DNA of 10,416 nt from Candidatus Woesearchaeota archaeon (GTDB taxonomy: Archaea > Nanobdellota > Nanobdellia > SCGC-AAA011-G17 > JACPNG01). Where the stretch lies: positions 1 through 10,416 of the forward strand of contig JAFCDD010000016.1 of the NCBI GenBank assembly GCA_017609845.1. Direction: 5' to 3'. Position 1 is the first letter of the stretch. Every line of letters begins with the position of its first letter. Of the stretch, positions 7,235 to 10,416 are shown in pieces. The notes under the pieces were generated by a model. That model did no database searches, had not been told where the DNA came from, and was given only the letters and a program-made list of their open reading frames with translations. A program made the position numbers and the translations under genes.

Positions 7235-9511
7235 GTAATTTGGCATTTCTTTTGGTAATGCTGCTTTTACTTTTTTGAGATAATTTTCTTCTATATTCTT
7301 ATAAAGTTCCATCATCTCTTTTGAAACTGAAGATTTTACTTTTTTGAGAGCTTTTTCAAAATGCTTTTTTGTTACTTGTGTGGCTTTTATGTCTTCTCTT
7401 AATGCCAATAATCCTGCTTCTCTGCAAACCGATTCTATGTCTGCTCCAGTATATCCTTCTGTTTCTTTTGCCATCTTTTTGATATCAACATTTTTTGTAA
7501 GTGGCATTTTTTTGGTATGAATCTTAAATATCATTTCTCTTCCCTTTTCGCTTGGTGGAGGTGTTAAGATTATCCTATCGAATCTTCCTGGCCTTAACAA
7601 TGCAGGATCTAATATGTCGGGTCTGTTTGTTGCTCCTATTACGATAACTTCTGTTAATTCTTCTAGTCCGTCTATCTCTGATAACAAAGTGTTAACTATT
7701 CTTTCTGTTACCTTTGTTCCTATTTCTTCTCCTCTTCTCGGAGCTATTGCATCTATTTCATCAAAGAATATTATTGTTGGGGCAGATTGTCTTGCTTTTT
7801 CAAATATCTTTCTTATTCCTTTTTCTGATTCTCCCACGAATTTATCTATTAATGCTGGGCCCTGAACAAGAATGAAATTAGCTTCTGATTCATTTGCCAC
7901 TGCCTTGGCTAATAATGTTTTACCTGTTCCTGGCGGACCATAAAGTAAAACTCCTTTTGGCGGTTTTATACCAATCCTTTTAAATGCTTCCGGATTTTTA
8001 ATGGGCCATTCAATAGTTTCTTTTAATTCCTGTTTTATTTTTTCTAATCCTCCGATATCTTCAAATTTGACTCTTGGAACTTCAATCAATACCTCCCTTA
8101 ATGCAGAAGGCCTGACTATTTTAAGTGCTTCTTTGAAATCTTCTTGGTAGATTACTAATTTTTCTATTACTTCTTTTGGAATTTTTTCTTTTTCTGTCAG
8201 GTTTATATCTGAAACTACTTTTCTTAGAACATTCATTGCTGCTTCTTTGCATAGTGCAGATAAGTCTGCTCCAACAAAACCGTGCGTTACGTTTGCTATT
8301 TCTTCTAGTTTTACATTTTTTGTTAAAGGCATATTTCTTGTATGTATTTTTAAAATCTCTAATCTTGCTTTTCTTGTTGGAACACCAATTGTTATTTCTC
8401 TATCGAATCTTCCTGGTCTTCTTAATGCAGGATCTAAAGCGTTTGGACGATTGGTTGCTCCTATCACAATTACTTTGCCACGTGATTTTAAACCGTCCAT
8501 CATTGTCAATAATTGAGAAACCACTCTTCTTTCTACTTCTCCATGAACTTCTTCTCTTTTTGGGGCTATTGCATCTATCTCATCAATGAATATTATGCTT
8601 GGAGCTGATTTTTCTGCTTCTTCAAAGAGTTCCCTTACTCTTTTTTCTGATTCTCCATAGAATTTGTTCATTATTTCTGGGCCATTAAGTAACATAAAAG
8701 TAGCTTCTGATTCATTTGCCACCGCTTTGGCTAATAATGTTTTACCTGTTCCTGGCGGACCATAAAGTAAAACTCCTTTTGGCGGTTCTACTCCTAATTT
8801 GTAAAATATTTCTGGATGTTTTAAAGGAACTTCAACCATTTCTCTAACTTTTTTAATTTCCTCTTCTAATCCGCCTATGTCTTCATATGTAACTTCTGGA
8901 ACTTTTTCTTCCATTATATCTAATGCTTTTGGACTTAGTGTTACTTCTGTTTGTTCTGTTATCAAAACTGCTTTTTTTGGATTTGTATTAACAACAATGA
9001 ATTTTAAACCTGATAAACCAAAACTTCCCACAAAGGTTTGTTCAAATAAGTCTTGCAAATCAAAAAGATCTTCAAATGAAGAACCTGTAAATGTTTTTCT
9101 TCTTCTTCTTGCTCCGCCCAATGCAACTATATCTCCCTTTAAAACTGCCCTTCCTAATATTCCTCTTTTAAATAGGTTGGGTTCTGCTTGAATTGTAACT
9201 CCTTTTTGTGCCGGAGCTATTGTAACAGATTTTGCTTCTGCAACGTCTGCTTTTCTTACATTTACTACTTCTCCTATTCCTGTTCTAGCATTTCTTCTTA
9301 GAATTCCATCCATACGGATTATTGCTTGGCCCACATCTGTGGGGTATGCTCTGTCTACTATTCCAACTGTTACCCTATTTCCTTCTATCTCTACTATGTC
9401 TCCGGGTCTTACTCCTATTAAGCGCATAGTTTCAGAATCTATTCTAATTATGCCTTTATAGGCCTCTTCTTGCAAGGCTTCCATTACTTTTAATTTGATT
9501 TGTTGGGGCAT
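7226..9511 (-). CDS. cdc48: Cdc48/VAT-type AAA+ ATPase (VCP homologue)
   Basis: Hexameric unfoldase/segregase that pulls proteins out of complexes, in archaea often feeding the proteasome. The start chosen at 9511 gives MPQQIKLKV, where the conserved N-domain begins; the 35 residues added by a start at 9616 resemble nothing in the family and would run into radB. Length 761 residues. The N-terminal double-psi barrel (about 1-90) includes [10 protein letters not shown] and MDGILRRN. D1 ATPase: Walker A GPPGTGKT at 251-258, Walker B FIDEID with D310 and E311, then [19 protein letters not shown]2: Walker A at 525-532, Walker B FFDEID with D584 and E585, then [18 protein letters not shown]. Both domains look active. 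The C-terminus PNYLG is close to, but not, the proteasome-docking HbYX form, since Tyr is third from the end. The two Walker A segments are nearly identical at DNA level (separate entries). It is divergent from radB. Confidence 0.97.
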   Translation of the reverse strand: MPQQIKLKVMEALQEEAYKGIIRIDSETMRLIGVRPGDIVEIEGNRVTVGIVDRAYPTDVGQAIIRMDGILRRNARTGIGEVVNVRKADVAEAKSVTIAPAQKGVTIQAEPNLFKRGILGRAVLKGDIVALGGARRRRKTFTGSSFEDLFDLQDLFEQTFVGSFGLSGLKFIVVNTNPKKAVLITEQTEVTLSPKALDIMEEKVPEVTYEDIGGLEEEIKKVREMVEVPLKHPEIFYKLGVEPPKGVLLYGPPGTGKTLLAKAVANESEATFMLLNGPEIMNKFYGESEKRVRELFEEAEKSAPSIIFIDEIDAIAPKREEVHGEVERRVVSQLLTMMDGLKSRGKVIVIGATNRPNALDPALRRPGRFDREITIGVPTRKARLEILKIHTRNMPLTKNVKLEEIANVTHGFVGADLSALCKEAAMNVLRKVVSDINLTEKEKIPKEVIEKLVIYQEDFKEALKIVRPSALREVLIEVPRVKFEDIGGLEKIKQELKETIEWPIKNPEAFKRIGIKPPKGVLLYGPPGTGKTLLAKAVANESEANFILVQGPALIDKFVGESEKGIRKIFEKARQSAPTIIFFDEIDAIAPRRGEEIGTKVTERIVNTLLSEIDGLEELTEVIVIGATNRPDILDPALLRPGRFDRIILTPPPSEKGREMIFKIHTKKMPLTKNVDIKKMAKETEGYTGADIESVCREAGLLALREDIKATQVTKKHFEKALKKVKSSVSKEMMELYKNIEENYLKKVKAALPKEMPNYLG
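7879..7965 (-). repeat. Internal direct repeat, D2 copy (cdc48 Walker A segment)
   Basis: These 87 bp match 8701-8787 at all but two positions, with the last 61 bp identical by eye. The segment encodes [20 protein letters not shown] and flanking residues of the second ATPase domain. The two mismatches are synonymous. Confidence 0.85.
8701..8787 (-). repeat. Internal direct repeat, D1 copy (cdc48 Walker A segment)
   Basis: Partner of 7879-7965, 822 bp away in the same gene and orientation. The flanking DNA of the two AAA domains diverges on both sides, so identity is confined to the Walker A block. Confidence 0.85.
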
Positions 9512-9562
9512 CTTCAATAGCAAAATATTAAAATAAGAACTTATAAATGTTTTGGTAAGAAA
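9512..9562. promoter_or_regulatory. Divergent cdc48/radB promoter region
   Basis: A 51-bp spacer with two AT-rich elements. TTATAAA at 9541-9547, read on the minus strand as TTTATAA, is centred 33 bp from the cdc48 ATG and would give a leader of about 7 nt. It is too close to radB (19 bp) to serve that gene. AAAATATTAAAATAA at 9522-9536 is centred about 34 bp from the radB ATG and is the likelier radB TATA region. Neither gene has a clear Shine-Dalgarno sequence. The two core promoters would overlap head to head, so they might compete. Confidence 0.45.
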
Positions 9563-10192
9563 ATGATAAAGACTGGTTTTAGGGCATTGGATAAGCAGAT
9601 TAAAGGTTACAGGCATAACATAAATATGATATATGGGGGCGGTGCTACTGGTAAGACTACCCTTTGTTTAATGTGTGCTCTGGAGTTAGCTAAAAAAGGC
9701 AAAAAGGTTTTATTTCTTGATTCTGAAGGAAGTTTTTCTGTTGAAAGGGCAAAACAGCTTTGTAATAATTTTGGTGACGTGGCTAAGAATATCATAGTCA
9801 TAAAGGTTAAGAATTTTGATCAACAGAAAGATTTATTTTCAAAGTTAAATAAATTAATTATTGGAAGTAATTTTTCTGTTGTTATAATGGATACCATTAG
9901 TATGCACTATAGGAAAGAGGTTAAGGAAGACCATTATAAGGCGAATAGGGAGATAGACAGGGAATTTTATATCCTAAAAGGAATTGCTAAAAAAGTTCCT
10001 GTTCTTATTACAAATCAAATTTATCATGATTTAGATGGTAATGTTAAATCTGTTGGCGGAGAAATGTTAAGAAATTGGTGCGATTATCTTATTGAATTGA
10101 AGAAGAACGGTAACAGGAAATTGATTATTAAAAAACCAATTGAAAAAGAATTTAATTTTGATATATTAAATATTGGTCTGGTTGAAGTTTAA
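9563..10192 (+). CDS. radB: RadB, RecA/Rad51-family recombinase paralogue
   Basis: A 209-residue RecA-fold protein with no N-terminal helix-hairpin-helix domain, which fits RadB rather than RadA. RadB is an archaeal Rad51 paralogue thought to help the main recombinase in repair and to bind Holliday-junction resolvase and DNA polymerase subunits. The N-terminus MIKTGFRALDKQI matches the TGxxxLD opening of the family and supports the ATG at 9563. Walker A is GGATGKTT (25-33, K31), in place of the commoner GPPGSGKTT. LFLDSEGSFS follows, as in the family's DTEG element. Walker B is VVIMD with D110, and VPVLITNQIY is the RecA-type sensor region, followed by GGEMLRNWCDYLIEL. Archaeal RadB is usually about 220 residues, so this is complete. 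The stop codon interlocks with that of the convergent topA. A more general RecA-like ATPase is the alternative. Confidence 0.9.
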   Translation: MIKTGFRALDKQIKGYRHNINMIYGGGATGKTTLCLMCALELAKKGKKVLFLDSEGSFSVERAKQLCNNFGDVAKNIIVIKVKNFDQQKDLFSKLNKLIIGSNFSVVIMDTISMHYRKEVKEDHYKANREIDREFYILKGIAKKVPVLITNQIYHDLDGNVKSVGGEMLRNWCDYLIELKKNGNRKLIIKKPIEKEFNFDILNIGLVEV

Positions 10193-10416
10193 TCCTTTTT
10201 ATTATTGTCTTCTATTGATTCTGTATGTTTGCATTTGGGATAATTTGGACAAGCAAAGAAACTTCCGTATGCACTTTTCTTTATTATTAATTCTGCCCCA
10301 CAGTTTGGACATTTCCTTTTTTCTTTTAATAGTTTTTTATCTATTTTTTTGGTTGGACAATCTGGATTAATACATAACTCCTGGGGTTTTCTTCTTTTCT
10401 TGATAATTAAGACTAA
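10189..10416 (-). CDS. topA: DNA topoisomerase IA, C-terminal zinc-ribbon end (5' part outside window)
   Basis: The minus strand is open from 10416 to a TAA at 10191-10189 and encodes the last 75 residues of a larger protein; there is no start codon because the gene continues to the right. Window residues 9-21 (RKPQELCINPDCP) match the RRPWxLCINPxCP segment typical of archaeal type IA topoisomerases, with C15 and C20 the second half of a zinc finger whose first half would lie upstream. A complete topoisomerase C4 zinc ribbon follows: KCPNCG (C36, C39), then ACPNYPKC (C56, C62), spacing CX2C-X16-CX5C, with the typical KSAYGSFFACPNYPKC pattern. The tail is charged (EDNNKKD). TopA relaxes negative supercoils; the zinc ribbons bind DNA. 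An isolated zf-C4-Topoisom protein is less likely because of the RKPQELCINP segment. The stop overlaps that of radB by 4 nt. Confidence 0.88.
   Translation of the reverse strand, partial: LVLIIKKRRKPQELCINPDCPTKKIDKKLLKEKRKCPNCGAELIIKKSAYGSFFACPNYPKCKHTESIEDNNKKD

Noticed and set aside
7226..7240. HbYX proteasome-docking tail on Cdc48
   Set aside because: The protein ends PNYLG, with Tyr third from the end. HbYX needs Tyr next to last, so only a loose resemblance exists.
8176..8589. Leu-rich 137-codon plus-strand frame, with other plus-strand frames across 7614-9191
   Set aside because: They lie entirely antisense to cdc48, have no recognisable domain, and their Leu/Ser/Phe bias comes from the opposite strand's Lys and Glu codons.
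9512..9616. N-terminal extension of Cdc48 by 35 residues from an ATG at 9616
   Set aside because: The extension does not resemble the family, would overlap radB head-on, and would include the TATA-like elements. The conserved N-domain begins at the ATG at 9511.
10173..10370. 65-codon plus-strand frame after radB
   Set aside because: It overlaps the radB 3' end in another frame and is antisense to the clear topoisomerase zinc ribbons.
1..10416. New defence system, mobile element, CRISPR array or RNA gene
   Set aside because: Every gene falls in a recognisable housekeeping family, the spacers are 1, 51 and 119 bp, and I saw no terminal repeats, repeat arrays or tRNA-like folds.

Overview
The window is AT-rich and almost entirely coding. 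It carries an archaeal information-processing gene set: a HerA-like ATPase, a Trm5-like tRNA methyltransferase, FEN-1, family B DNA polymerase, type II methionine aminopeptidase, Cdc48/VAT-type AAA+ ATPase, RadB and topoisomerase IA. TATA-type promoters sit about 26 bp from the start codons. Strong Lys/Ile/Asn bias, very short intergenic gaps and compact proteins suggest a small-genome archaeon, probably a DPANN lineage such as Woesearchaeota or Pacearchaeota. That placement is inference; no rRNA is present to confirm it.

Layout: (1) positions 1-1107 (+), the C-terminal part of a HerA/DUF87 ATPase entering from the left. (2) A leftward three-gene operon at 3808-1099: fen1, an EamA-type transporter, then the trm5-like gene, joined by 1-nt and 4-nt overlaps. 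(3) A 119-bp divergent promoter region (3809-3927) with a TATA box for each direction and a small palindrome midway. (4) A rightward operon, polB (3928-6375) and map (6377-7234), with 1 nt between them. (5) A leftward cdc48 (9511-7226). (6) A 51-bp divergent spacer and a rightward radB (9563-10192). (7) The leftward 3' end of topA (10416-10189), easily missed because it has no start codon in the window. Only about 171 bp (1.6%) lie outside genes, and no stretch over 300 bp lacks a gene.

Six of the nine genes act on DNA: flap removal and Okazaki maturation (FEN-1), synthesis (PolB), topology (TopA), recombination (RadB), DNA translocation or end processing (HerA-like), and probably remodelling of protein complexes (Cdc48). 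FEN-1 and PolB are divergently transcribed from one control region and end in nearly the same sliding-clamp (PCNA) binding tail, QxKLG(D/E)F. This suggests they are expressed together and recruited to the same clamp.

I found no mobile element, CRISPR array, RNA gene, intein, toxin-antitoxin or defence cassette. The window looks like a conserved chromosomal housekeeping region. The observations of most interest are small-scale: the matching PIP tails whose codons also form the ribosome binding site of the next gene, an 87-bp near-perfect duplication inside cdc48, the symmetric leaderless divergent promoter, convergent genes overlapping at their stop codons, and a Trm5-like enzyme with changed catalytic motifs.
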